Below are positions 34,239 through 43,184 of a DNA stretch of 52,041 bases, in pieces. The stretch is from assembly GCA_947643165.1 (NCBI GenBank), contig CANRVB010000017.1:1-52041 (forward strand), in the 5' to 3' direction. The position numbers and the translations under genes are program-made. The number at the start of each line of letters is the position of its first letter. Position 1 is the first letter of the stretch. Under the pieces are notes generated by a model, which made no database searches, was not told the DNA's origin, and was given only the letters and a program-made list of their open reading frames with translations. The DNA comes from an uncultured Porphyromonadaceae bacterium. GTDB taxonomy: Bacteria > Bacteroidota > Bacteroidia > Bacteroidales > Muribaculaceae.

Positions 34239-36290
34239 ATGAGCAAGCAGCAAGGTACTATCGGAGTAACGACCGAAAACATCTTTCCGGTCATAAAGAA
34301 ATTTCTATACAGCGATCATGAGATATTCCTGCGCGAGCTGGTAAGCAATGCCATCGATGCCACGCAAAAGCTGAAAACCCTGAGTTCGTTCGGCGAATTC
34401 AAGGGCGAGACCGGCGATCTTCGTGTGGAGGTAAAGATCGACAAGGAGAACGGGACACTCACAGTCAGCGACCATGGCATAGGCATGACCGCTGACGATA
34501 TAGACAAATACATAAACCAGATAGCCTTCTCGGGCGCCGAAGAGTTTCTTGCCAAATACAAGGACACAGCCAACAGCATAATAGGACATTTCGGCCTGGG
34601 ATTTTACTCGGCCTTCATGGTAGCGAAGAAGGTAGAGATACGGTCGCTCAGCTATAAAGACGGAGCCAAGGGTATAAAGTGGGAATGCGACGGCAGTCCT
34701 GTCTACTCGATGGAGGAGATTGACAAACCGACACGCGGCACCGACATAGTACTATATATAGATGACGAGAACCGCAAATTTCTTGAGCAGGGCGAGATAG
34801 ACATGCTGCTCAAAAAGTATTGCAGGTTCCTGCCGGTTCCGGTCGTGAGTGGCAAGGAGCAGGAATGGAAGGACGGTAAAATGGTTGACACCGACCGCGA
34901 CAATGTCGTGAACAACACTGAGCCTACCTGGACCAAGAAGCCTGCCGAGCTTACCGACAAGGATTACCTGAACTTCTATCATGAGCTGTATCCCGGTCAG
35001 GAGGATCCGCTATTCTGGATTCACCTGAATGTGGACTATCCCTTCACTCTGACCGGCATATTGTTCTTCCCGAAGATACGCAACAACTTCGAGGTGACCA
35101 AGAACCGCATACAGCTATATTGCAACCAAGTGTATGTGACCGACTCGGTAGAGGGAGTCGTTCCGGAGTTCATGATGCTTCTGCAAGGCGTGATCGACTC
35201 GCCGGATATTCCGCTGAATGTGAGCCGCAGCTACCTGCAGGCAGACTCCGCTGTGAAAAAGATATCGGGCTACATAACCAAGAAAGTGGCCTCGCGTCTT
35301 GAAGAGATATTCAAGAATGACCGTCCAGACTTCGAGAAAAAATGGGATGACATAAAGATATTCATCGAATATGGCATGCTGACGGACCAGAAGTTCTGCG
35401 ATTCGGCCATGAAGTTCGCCCTGCTGAAAGACACTCAGGAGAAATACTTCACCCTTGATGAATATAAGGCTCTTGTTGAGGGCAACCAGACAGACAAAGA
35501 CGGAAATATAGTATATCTGTATTCGAACGATGCGACTGCACAGTATCCATACATAAAGGAGGCTGTAGACAGGGGCTATGACGTACTTCTGATGGATGGC
35601 CAGCTTGACAGCCACTTCATAGGACTTCTGGAGTCGAAACTTGAGAAGACAAGATTTGTCAGGGTTGACTCGGGTTCGCTCGACAACCTCATACCGAAGT
35701 CCGACAAGTCGACAGAGAACGTAGATCTGACACCTGCGGAACGAGACATGCTGACAGCGATATTCCGCCAGCAGACACCAAAAGTAGAGAAGGCTGAATT
35801 TGTGGTAAGCTTCGAGGCTCTCAATCCGGATGCAAATCCAGTTCTGCTGACACAGAACGAATATATGCGCCGCATGAAAGAAATGGCGACCATGAACCCC
35901 GGCATGGCATTTTACAGCGAACTGCCCGACAGTTACAACATGATAGTGAACACCCGCAGTTCGGTAGTCGAGCGTGTACGTCAGGAGGCCAACGAAAAGC
36001 TGATGCCTATACTTCGTCCGATGAACGAACAGATAGAGTCGAAGAATGCTGAGATCGAATCGATCCGCAAGGAGGCCGGCGAAAAAACGAGCGAAGAACA
36101 GAACAAGCGCATTGAACGCCTGAACGAAGAGATCACACATGAGCGCCACGCATATGACAAGGCAGTAGGCGAGTATGTGTCGGGAACGAAGCTGGCAAAA
36201 CAGGCTATAGATCTGGCGCTGCTTGCCAACGGTCTGCTCCGTGGCCAAAATCTAAGCGAATTCATACACCGCTCCGTAGAGTTGCTCTAA
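34239..36290 (+). CDS. htpG: Molecular chaperone HtpG (bacterial Hsp90)
   Basis: 683 residues. The N-terminal GHKL ATPase domain shows FLRELVSNAIDATQK with the catalytic Glu and Asn, DHGIGMTADDI, and GHFGLGFYSAFMVA. The middle domain (NVSRSYLQADSAVKKI) has the conserved Arg region that contacts ATP. A C-terminal dimerisation domain follows, with a long charged helix (about 590-650). It refolds or holds client proteins in the cytoplasm. It lies 129 nt after clpC behind the clpC terminator; I see no consensus -7 element in that gap. Confidence 0.96.
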   Translation: MSKQQGTIGVTTENIFPVIKKFLYSDHEIFLRELVSNAIDATQKLKTLSSFGEFKGETGDLRVEVKIDKENGTLTVSDHGIGMTADDIDKYINQIAFSGAEEFLAKYKDTANSIIGHFGLGFYSAFMVAKKVEIRSLSYKDGAKGIKWECDGSPVYSMEEIDKPTRGTDIVLYIDDENRKFLEQGEIDMLLKKYCRFLPVPVVSGKEQEWKDGKMVDTDRDNVVNNTEPTWTKKPAELTDKDYLNFYHELYPGQEDPLFWIHLNVDYPFTLTGILFFPKIRNNFEVTKNRIQLYCNQVYVTDSVEGVVPEFMMLLQGVIDSPDIPLNVSRSYLQADSAVKKISGYITKKVASRLEEIFKNDRPDFEKKWDDIKIFIEYGMLTDQKFCDSAMKFALLKDTQEKYFTLDEYKALVEGNQTDKDGNIVYLYSNDATAQYPYIKEAVDRGYDVLLMDGQLDSHFIGLLESKLEKTRFVRVDSGSLDNLIPKSDKSTENVDLTPAERDMLTAIFRQQTPKVEKAEFVVSFEALNPDANPVLLTQNEYMRRMKEMATMNPGMAFYSELPDSYNMIVNTRSSVVERVRQEANEKLMPILRPMNEQIESKNAEIESIRKEAGEKTSEEQNKRIERLNEEITHERHAYDKAVGEYVSGTKLAKQAIDLALLANGLLRGQNLSEFIHRSVELL

Positions 36291-36401
36291 GACAAGGCCC
36301 AGACGGCACGGCAGAAACAAAAAATATGTTAATGGCCGATATCTTTCGCCATATACATCTGATTTTTGACTGACTAACGAGGGCAGGGAACAAATTTTTA
36401 T

Positions 36402-36409
36402 TAATTTTG
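36402..36409 (+). promoter_or_regulatory. -7 promoter element of tig
   Basis: TAATTTTG, exact consensus, start near 36413. The leader of about 105 nt folds a perfect hairpin at 36420-36437 (gtcgtga / tcacgac, 4-nt loop). Confidence 0.6.
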
Positions 36410-36518
36410 CACTCTGAATGTCGTGAGCCATCACGACCTCCCTCGGGTAGAGTCTTGCCGAAAGGCTTTGCCGATGACCGGAATAACACAATAACACTAT
36501 ACATCCAAAACATCGAAT

Positions 36519-37898
36519 ATGAATGTAAGCATGCAGAAGTCGGATGCAGTGAGCGCCCGCCTGACGGTAGAGGTAGCAGCCGCCGACTATGAAGCAAAAG
36601 TAAAAGAAGATCTGAAAAAGATAGGCCGTAACCACGTGATACCGGGCTTCCGCAAGGGCCATGTACCCATGGGTGAACTGGAGCGCCGCTTCGGCCAGCA
36701 GGTGACAAGCGATGCTATCAACGACATCGTCTTCAAGGCAGTGTCAGACTTCATCGAAGAGAACAAGCTGGAAGTACTTGGCCAGCCGCTCCCCGTAGAG
36801 ATCAAAGAGCTTGACCTCAAGAACCAGAAGGATTTCACATTTGAGTATGACCTGGCTCTGGCTCCCGAAATAAACATAGACCTGAACAAGGACATCCACA
36901 TTCCATATTATCCTATCGAGGTGACCGACGCAATGGTCGACGAACAGGACAAGGCATTCTGCAAGCGCTTCGGCGCACAGGTGCCCGGCGAAGAGTTTGA
37001 GCCGGATTCACTTGTGAAGGGTTCGATCATGCAGCTTGATGAAGAGGGCAACGTAAAGGTAGGCGACGACGCAATCCAGGTTGTAGCCGGCATCGTAGCC
37101 CCGATGTACTTCACATCGAAGGATGAGGCAGCCAAGTTTGAAGGCAAGAAGCCCGGAGACAAGGTTGTATTCAACCCGTGGAACAGCTGCAACGGCAATC
37201 CCGCCGAGCTGTCGTCGATGCTGCAGATAGACAAGGACCGCATAGCCGAGGCCAACTGCAACTTCGAGCTGTCGATCAGCGAGATCATCGTGGTACGTCC
37301 CGCCGAGCACAACGAAGAGTTCTTCAACAATGTATTCGGAGCCGACAAGGTGCACAATGAGGAAGAGTATCGCGCAGAAGTGAAGCGCCTGATCGAGGGC
37401 GAACTCAGCGGCAACAGCGAGAACATATTCCGCGAAGATGCCCGCAAGGTGCTCCTGGAGAAGTTCGGCAACTTCGAACTTCCCGAGGGTCTGCTCAAGA
37501 AGTGGCTCATAAGCCGCAACGAGGGTCTGAACGAAGAGAACATTGACAAGGAGTTTGAGGGAATGCGCGAGGACCTGAAGTGGCAGCTCATCCGTGAGCG
37601 CATAGCAGCCAACGCAGGTGTAAAGATAGAGGAGAACGACCTTCTTGAATTCGCCAAGGGAATGGCAGCACAGCAGCTGGCTCAGTATGGCATGACCAAT
37701 ATGGACATGGAGACCATCACAGGCTTCGCCCGCAATATCCTCGCCGACAAGGAATGGCGTCCGCGCATCATTCAGGCTGTAGGCGACGGCAAACTGTTTA
37801 CCGCCATCAAGGAGGCCGTGACAGTAGACGAAACCCCCAAGTCGCTTGACGAATTCAAGGAAATGGTTCAGAAGATGTCGGAACAGACAGCCGAATAA
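36519..37898 (+). CDS. tig: Trigger factor
   Basis: 459 residues. The ribosome-associated chaperone and peptidyl-prolyl isomerase binds nascent chains at the tunnel exit. The N-terminal ribosome-binding domain carries GFRKGHVP (about residues 45-52); the middle PPIase region (about 155-250) is divergent; the C-terminal helical arms are Glu/Lys-rich. Start MNVSMQKSDAVSARL matches Bacteroidales homologues. The order tig-clpP-clpX is conserved across many bacteria and is retained here. Confidence 0.95.
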   Translation: MNVSMQKSDAVSARLTVEVAAADYEAKVKEDLKKIGRNHVIPGFRKGHVPMGELERRFGQQVTSDAINDIVFKAVSDFIEENKLEVLGQPLPVEIKELDLKNQKDFTFEYDLALAPEINIDLNKDIHIPYYPIEVTDAMVDEQDKAFCKRFGAQVPGEEFEPDSLVKGSIMQLDEEGNVKVGDDAIQVVAGIVAPMYFTSKDEAAKFEGKKPGDKVVFNPWNSCNGNPAELSSMLQIDKDRIAEANCNFELSISEIIVVRPAEHNEEFFNNVFGADKVHNEEEYRAEVKRLIEGELSGNSENIFREDARKVLLEKFGNFELPEGLLKKWLISRNEGLNEENIDKEFEGMREDLKWQLIRERIAANAGVKIEENDLLEFAKGMAAQQLAQYGMTNMDMETITGFARNILADKEWRPRIIQAVGDGKLFTAIKEAVTVDETPKSLDEFKEMVQKMSEQTAE

Positions 37899-37920
37899 TC
37901 AAGAAACCATAGAAAATATC

Positions 37921-37971
37921 CTATCCCATGAAGAGCGTCGGCCGCCGTGCCGGCGCTCTTCACGTGGATAG
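37921..37971 (+). other. Long hairpin between tig and clpP
   Basis: A 14-bp stem (tgaagagcgtcggc / gccggcgctcttca, one G-U) with a 6-nt loop, extended by ctatcc / ggatag across a small internal loop. No T-run follows. It could protect the tig 3-prime end, act as a partial terminator or separate tig and clpP expression. Confidence 0.65.
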
Positions 37972-38074
37972 AAGACAAGATGAACATAGCCTGCAGAGAC
38001 AAATCATTTAAGATTGATTAACTACTCTGATGAATAATATGAGTCATGGAGTTGTAAGAATCGCAATTATTTCG

Positions 38075-38082
38075 TAACTTTG
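38075..38082 (+). promoter_or_regulatory. -7 promoter element of clpP-clpX
   Basis: TAACTTTG, exact consensus; predicted start near 38086, about 20 nt before the first candidate ATG. Confidence 0.6.
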
Positions 38083-38105
38083 AATATCTAAACTCTTGCA
38101 GCTTT

Positions 38106-38810
38106 ATGGCAGCAAAACGAACAACTATGAACCAAGACTTCAGAAATTACGCAGTAAAGCATCTCGGCATGAACGGCCTGGCCCTTGATCAGTATGTGAG
38201 CAAGACAATGCCGGTAAGCGCGAGCTATATATCGCCCACCATCATAGAGGAGCGTCAGCTCAATGTGGCCCAGATGGACGTGTTCTCACGTCTGATGATG
38301 GACCGCATCATATTTCTGGGCACGGAGGTAAATGATTATACCGCCAATGTGATCCAGGCGCAGCTGCTCTATCTCGATTCAGCCGATCCGGGCAAGGATG
38401 TCAGCATCTACATAAACTCGCCCGGTGGCTCGGTGTATGCCGGTCTCGGAATATATGACACCATGCAGTATATATCGAGCGATGTGGCTACAATATGCAC
38501 CGGTATAGCGGCTTCGATGGCAGCGGTATTGCTTGTAGCCGGCACGGCAGGCAAGCGTTTTGCCCTCCGCCATTCACGAGTGATGATACACCAGCCAATG
38601 GGAGGTGCGCAGGGTCAGGCAAGCGACATAGAGATAACCGCCCGCGAGATTCAGAAACTCAAGAAGGAACTGTATACTATCATATCGGATCATTCGGGCC
38701 AGCCATTTGACAAGGTAGAGCGCGACAGCGACCGTGACTACTGGATGACAGCCGAGGAAGCCAAGCAATATGGCATGATAGATGATGTTCTGATCCGCGC
38801 CAAACACTAA
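38106..38810 (+). CDS. clpP: ATP-dependent Clp protease proteolytic subunit
   Basis: 234 residues from ATG 38106; a second ATG at 38130 ([14 protein letters not shown]) aligns better with homologues, so the true start is uncertain. Serine protease motifs: the nucleophile in [15 protein letters not shown] and the His in [15 protein letters not shown]; a downstream Asp completes the triad. [19 protein letters not shown] is typical. It forms the tetradecameric chamber served by ClpX (15 nt downstream) and ClpC. An N-terminal propeptide is likely. Confidence 0.96.
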   Translation: MAAKRTTMNQDFRNYAVKHLGMNGLALDQYVSKTMPVSASYISPTIIEERQLNVAQMDVFSRLMMDRIIFLGTEVNDYTANVIQAQLLYLDSADPGKDVSIYINSPGGSVYAGLGIYDTMQYISSDVATICTGIAASMAAVLLVAGTAGKRFALRHSRVMIHQPMGGAQGQASDIEITAREIQKLKKELYTIISDHSGQPFDKVERDSDRDYWMTAEEAKQYGMIDDVLIRAKH

Positions 38811-38825
38811 CCGTAACGACATCAC

Positions 38826-40115
38826 ATGGCAAAGAAAAAGTCGCCAACCGATGGCGAAATAAGATGTTCATTCTGCGGAAGCACGCCGTCGGCCACTACG
38901 GTGATGGTACCGAGCATGTCGGGCGATACGTATATCTGCTCCGACTGCGTTGACCAGCTGACGGGAGCGATCGAGATGTTCAGGGAGCAGAACGGGATAG
39001 GCAAACAGAAGAAATCGGCCGAAGCAACACCTGACGGCAAACAGAAGGAGATCCCGACACCAAAGGAGATCTCGGATTTTCTGGACAAGTATGTGATAGG
39101 TCAGGACAGCGCCAAGAAATATCTGTCGGTAGCGGTGTACAACCACTACAAGCGTCTGGCTTTGAAAGACAAGAGCAAGAGCGATGATGTGGAGGTAGAA
39201 AAGAGCAACATAATCATGGTTGGTCCTACCGGAACAGGCAAGACGCTACTGGCACGCACAATAGCCCGTCTGCTGGATGTTCCGTTCACTATTGTCGACG
39301 CTACGGTGCTGACCGAGGCAGGATATGTAGGTGAAGATGTAGAGAGCCTGCTGACCCGTCTGCTTCAGGCTGCGGACTATAATGTTCCACAGGCAGAGAA
39401 AGGTATTGTCTTTATAGATGAGATCGACAAAATAGCCCGTAAGAGCGACAATCCATCCATAACCCGCGATGTGAGTGGCGAGGGCGTACAGCAAGGACTG
39501 CTCAAGCTTCTGGAAGGATCGATAGTCAACGTTCCTCCGCAAGGTGGCCGCAAGCATCCGGAACAGAAGATGATACCTGTCGATACGAAGAATATACTCT
39601 TCATATGCGGTGGTGCATTTGACGGCATAGAGCGCAAGATAGCCCAACGTCTCAACACTCATGTGGTGGGATACAGCAACAATACGGAACGCCATGGTGT
39701 GGACCGCGACAACCTGCTGAAGTATGTAGCTCCCCAGGACCTCAAGTCGTTCGGACTCATACCGGAGATAATAGGCCGTCTACCCATACTGACCAATCTG
39801 GAACCACTCGACCGCGCCGCGCTGCGCAGGGTGCTAACAGAGCCCAAGAATGCCATAATAAAGCAATACGTCACACTTTTTGCCATAGACGGAGTGGAGC
39901 TGACATTTACAGATGAGGCTCTCGACCTGATAGTGGACAAGGCGATAGAGTATAAACTCGGAGCGCGTGGACTGAGGTCGATTGTTGAATCGATCATGAT
40001 TGATCCGATGTATGATCTGCCCGGCAACAAAGATGTGAAGACATTTGAAGTGACACGCGAATTTGCCCTCGAAAAGCTAAAGAGCGCTAACTTCGAAACC
40101 TCGATATTCAAATAA
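38826..40115 (+). CDS. clpX: ClpX unfoldase
   Basis: 429 residues. N-terminal zinc-binding domain (CSFCG near residue 16; CSDC about 25 residues later) dimerises and receives adaptors. AAA+ module: Walker [12 protein letters not shown], Walker [12 protein letters not shown], and the pore loop GYVGED. The ClpP-docking loop reads VVGYSNNT, so the tripeptide is VGY instead of the proteobacterial IGF. Cotranscribed with clpP. Confidence 0.96.
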   Translation: MAKKKSPTDGEIRCSFCGSTPSATTVMVPSMSGDTYICSDCVDQLTGAIEMFREQNGIGKQKKSAEATPDGKQKEIPTPKEISDFLDKYVIGQDSAKKYLSVAVYNHYKRLALKDKSKSDDVEVEKSNIIMVGPTGTGKTLLARTIARLLDVPFTIVDATVLTEAGYVGEDVESLLTRLLQAADYNVPQAEKGIVFIDEIDKIARKSDNPSITRDVSGEGVQQGLLKLLEGSIVNVPPQGGRKHPEQKMIPVDTKNILFICGGAFDGIERKIAQRLNTHVVGYSNNTERHGVDRDNLLKYVAPQDLKSFGLIPEIIGRLPILTNLEPLDRAALRRVLTEPKNAIIKQYVTLFAIDGVELTFTDEALDLIVDKAIEYKLGARGLRSIVESIMIDPMYDLPGNKDVKTFEVTREFALEKLKSANFETSIFK

Positions 40116-40127
40116 TATCGTAAAAAA

Positions 40128-40160
40128 GGCCGCAGAGCCTCCGGCTCGGGCCACAACTTT
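40128..40160 (+). terminator. Hairpin terminator after clpX
   Basis: Nested arms ggcc...gagcc and ggctc...ggcc (40128-40152) with a 3-nt loop, followed by acaacttttt. Preceded by an A-run. Confidence 0.65.
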
Positions 40161-40205
40161 TTCCTCAAACAATCCATCCCCCCTCACCAATCAATATCAC
40201 CATTC

Positions 40206-42389
40206 ATGATCACAGCCACCGACCTTTCTGCAGCATTGAAGAATCACTTTGGATTCGATACCTTCAAGGGCAACCAGGAAGCCATAATGACCAGTCTCCT
40301 CGAAGGGCATGACACATTTGTGCTGATGCCGACAGGCGGAGGCAAAAGTCTGTGTTACCAGCTGCCGGCACTGCTGATGGAAGGTACAGCTATCGTAATA
40401 TCTCCGCTGATAGCCCTGATGAAAAATCAGGTCGATGCCATGCGAAATTTCTCGGAAGCTGACACGGTGGCCCACTTCCTGAACTCATCGCTCAACAAAG
40501 CTGCGATAGACCGTGTGAAAGCGGATATCACAGCCGGCCGTACCAAGCTGCTATATGTAGCTCCGGAGAGCCTTACAAAGGAGGACAATATTGAATTTCT
40601 GCGGACAGTGCCTATATCGTTTTATGCAGTTGACGAAGCTCATTGCATATCGGAATGGGGACATGACTTCCGCCCGGAATACCGTCGCATCCGTCCTATT
40701 ATCAACGAGATAGGCAAGCGTCCGGTGATAGCCCTCACTGCTACCGCCACACCGAAGGTGCAACACGATATACAGAAGAACCTCGGAATGCTCGAGGCGA
40801 ATGTGTTCAAATCGTCGTTCAACCGTTCAAACCTATATTACGAGGTAAGGCCTAAGACAGTGAATACAGACCGCGACATCATAAAGTTCATTAAATCGAA
40901 CAAAGGTAAGAGCGGTATAATATATTGTCTGAGCCGTAAGAAGGTAGAGGAACTTGCCGAGAAACTCCGTGTGAACGATATCAAGGCACTCCCCTATCAT
41001 GCAGGTATGGATTCAGCGACGCGGTCGTCGAACCAGGACGCCTATCTGTTGGAACAGGTGGACGTAATAGTTGCCACTATAGCATTCGGCATGGGCATAG
41101 ACAAGCCAGATGTAAGGTTTGTGATACATTACGACATGCCTAAATCGCTGGAGGGCTATTATCAGGAAACGGGACGAGCAGGCCGCGATGGTGGTGAAGG
41201 CCAATGTATAACCTTCTATTCGGCCAAGGATCTGAGGAAGATGGAAAAGTTCATGCACGGCAAACCAGTTGCCGAGCAGGAGATAGGTAAGCAGCTGCTG
41301 ATAGAGACTGCCAGCTATGCTGAATCGAGCGTATGCCGCCGCAAATCGCTGCTGCATTACTTCGGAGAAGAATTTCCGGAAGAAAACTGCGGCAACTGTG
41401 ACAACTGCATGCGTCCCCGTAAGCGCATAGAGGCGCGTGAAGAGTTGCTTGCCGCACTCAGTGTTATACAGACCCTGAAGGAACGTTTCAAATCAGACTA
41501 TATAGTAAGTGTGCTAACCGGTACACTCACAGATGACATCAAGTCATACCGCCACGATGGGCTTGAAGACTTCGGCTGTTGCAGTGACCGGGATCCGCGT
41601 ATGCTCAGTGCGGTGATCCGTCAGGCTGTGATTGCCGGCTATATAGACCGCGATATCGAGAACTATGGTCTGCTGAGAGTGACTTCGAAGGGACATCAAT
41701 TTATTAGCAAACCTCAATCATTTAAAATAGTGGAGGATACCGTTTACAACGAAGACGAAGACGAATCGTTCGCAGTGAAAGGAGGAGCCGGCTGTGCGGC
41801 CGACCCCGAGCTCTATTCAATTTTGAAAGATTTACGCAAGAAAATCGCATCCAAACATTCATTACCACCCTATGTGATATTTCAGGATCCGTCGCTCGAA
41901 GCTATGGCGACCACCTATCCTATCACCATAGAGGAGCTTGCAGGTATATCGGGAGTCGGTATGGGCAAAGCCAAGCGTTATGGCGAGGACTTTGTGAAGG
42001 TAATAAAGCGACATGTAGAGGATAACGAGATCGAACGACCTGAGGACCTGGTGGTCCGCACCGTTGCTAACAAGAGCAAGGTAAAGATCTCAATAATTCA
42101 AGCAATCGACCGCAAGGTTCCGCTGGAGGATATAGCTGCCTCAAAGGGCCTTGAATTTGATGAGCTGCTTGATGAACTTGAGGCTATAGTATACTCAGGC
42201 ACCAAAATCAATATATCGTATGACATTTCGGAGCGTCTTGACGAAGATGATCTGGCCGAATTGTTCGATTACTTCAAAGAGAGTGAACACGGCAATCTGG
42301 ATGATGCATACGATGAGTTCGGAGATGTGTACAGCGAAGACGAAATACGTCTTGTACGTATATATTTCCTATCGGAAATGGGCAACTGA
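40206..42389 (+). CDS. recQ: ATP-dependent DNA helicase RecQ
   Basis: 727 residues. Superfamily 2 helicase core: Walker A MPTGGGKSLCYQLPA, DEAH box AVDEAHCISEWGHDFRP, and motif VI region YYQETGRAGRDG. The RecQ zinc site (CRRKSLLHYFGE...CGNCDNC) and a winged-helix domain follow. An HRDC domain spans about 535-615 (YSILKDLRKKIASKHSLPPY). The acidic C-terminal extension (about 640-727) is longer than in E. coli RecQ. It unwinds DNA during recombination and fork repair. Confidence 0.95.
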   Translation: MITATDLSAALKNHFGFDTFKGNQEAIMTSLLEGHDTFVLMPTGGGKSLCYQLPALLMEGTAIVISPLIALMKNQVDAMRNFSEADTVAHFLNSSLNKAAIDRVKADITAGRTKLLYVAPESLTKEDNIEFLRTVPISFYAVDEAHCISEWGHDFRPEYRRIRPIINEIGKRPVIALTATATPKVQHDIQKNLGMLEANVFKSSFNRSNLYYEVRPKTVNTDRDIIKFIKSNKGKSGIIYCLSRKKVEELAEKLRVNDIKALPYHAGMDSATRSSNQDAYLLEQVDVIVATIAFGMGIDKPDVRFVIHYDMPKSLEGYYQETGRAGRDGGEGQCITFYSAKDLRKMEKFMHGKPVAEQEIGKQLLIETASYAESSVCRRKSLLHYFGEEFPEENCGNCDNCMRPRKRIEAREELLAALSVIQTLKERFKSDYIVSVLTGTLTDDIKSYRHDGLEDFGCCSDRDPRMLSAVIRQAVIAGYIDRDIENYGLLRVTSKGHQFISKPQSFKIVEDTVYNEDEDESFAVKGGAGCAADPELYSILKDLRKKIASKHSLPPYVIFQDPSLEAMATTYPITIEELAGISGVGMGKAKRYGEDFVKVIKRHVEDNEIERPEDLVVRTVANKSKVKISIIQAIDRKVPLEDIAASKGLEFDELLDELEAIVYSGTKINISYDISERLDEDDLAELFDYFKESEHGNLDDAYDEFGDVYSEDEIRLVRIYFLSEMGN

Positions 42390-42411
42390 TAAAATCAAGT
42401 AATCAAGACAG

Positions 42412-43083
42412 ATGACCGAGGAAGGCAAAATAGTAGATTACCGCAAGGTTGAGCTACAGCGCAAAGAGCTGACAGTATTGAGCGAGGTCGATTTTTCGCT
42501 CGATGCAGGCGAGTTTGTATATCTGATAGGCAAGGTCGGCAGCGGCAAGAGCTCTCTGCTCAAGTCGATGTATGCCGAACTGCCTATAGCCGATGGCTCG
42601 GCCACTGTTTTCGATTATGACCTGCGCCGTATAAAGCGCAAAGAGATACCATATCTGCGCCGCCGTATAGGCATAGTGTTCCAGGACTTTCAGTTACTGA
42701 CAGACAGAAACGTAAGCGACAATCTGCGTTTTGTGCTCGGCGCTACCGGTTGGCGTGACGGTCACGAGATAAGCCGCCGCATAGAGGAGGTGCTCGAAGA
42801 GGTAGGAATGGCAGGCAAGCACTATAAGATGCCCCATGAGCTTTCGGGAGGTGAACAGCAGCGCATAGTGATAGCACGATCACTGCTCAACCATCCCAAG
42901 CTAATTCTTGCCGATGAACCGACAGGTAATCTGGATCCAGCGACCGGCGAACAGATAGTCACTCGCCTGCGCGACATAGCCGACCGTGGCACTGCCGTAA
43001 TCATGGCCACCCACAATATGGATATAGTGAACAAGTTTCCGGGCCGTGTGGTAAGCTGCAACAATAAGCGTGTATGGGAATGA
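42412..43083 (+). CDS. ftsE: FtsE-like ABC transporter ATP-binding protein
   Basis: 223 residues. Walker A GKVGSGKSSLLK, Q-loop FQDFQLLTDRNV, signature LSGGEQQR, Walker B LILADEPTGNLDP. This fits FtsE, which with FtsX couples cytokinesis to peptidoglycan hydrolase activation, better than LolD, mainly because of the LIGKVGSGKSS motif seen in Bacteroidetes FtsE. No permease gene is adjacent; ftsX is often unlinked in this phylum. It begins 22 nt after recQ. Confidence 0.85.
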   Translation: MTEEGKIVDYRKVELQRKELTVLSEVDFSLDAGEFVYLIGKVGSGKSSLLKSMYAELPIADGSATVFDYDLRRIKRKEIPYLRRRIGIVFQDFQLLTDRNVSDNLRFVLGATGWRDGHEISRRIEEVLEEVGMAGKHYKMPHELSGGEQQRIVIARSLLNHPKLILADEPTGNLDPATGEQIVTRLRDIADRGTAVIMATHNMDIVNKFPGRVVSCNNKRVWE

Positions 43084-43170
43084 GCGAAGCCATAAGCCAC
43101 CAATAGTATAATAATTCTGAATCTTAGCCAACAGAGATTTACGCACGCGCCAAATCTGGCGGATAATGCG

Positions 43171-43178
43171 TAACTTTG
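43171..43178 (+). promoter_or_regulatory. -7 promoter element of uvrA
   Basis: TAACTTTG, exact consensus, ending 6 nt before the ATG at 43185. A leaderless or nearly leaderless message is implied. No clear -33 TTTG. Confidence 0.6.
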
Positions 43179-43184
43179 TAAGTT

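Noticed and set aside
35115-36248. Long - strand ORF (377 residues) opposite htpG
   Set aside because: Antisense of the conserved HtpG frame; rich in Cys, His and Tyr as expected for a shadow translation.
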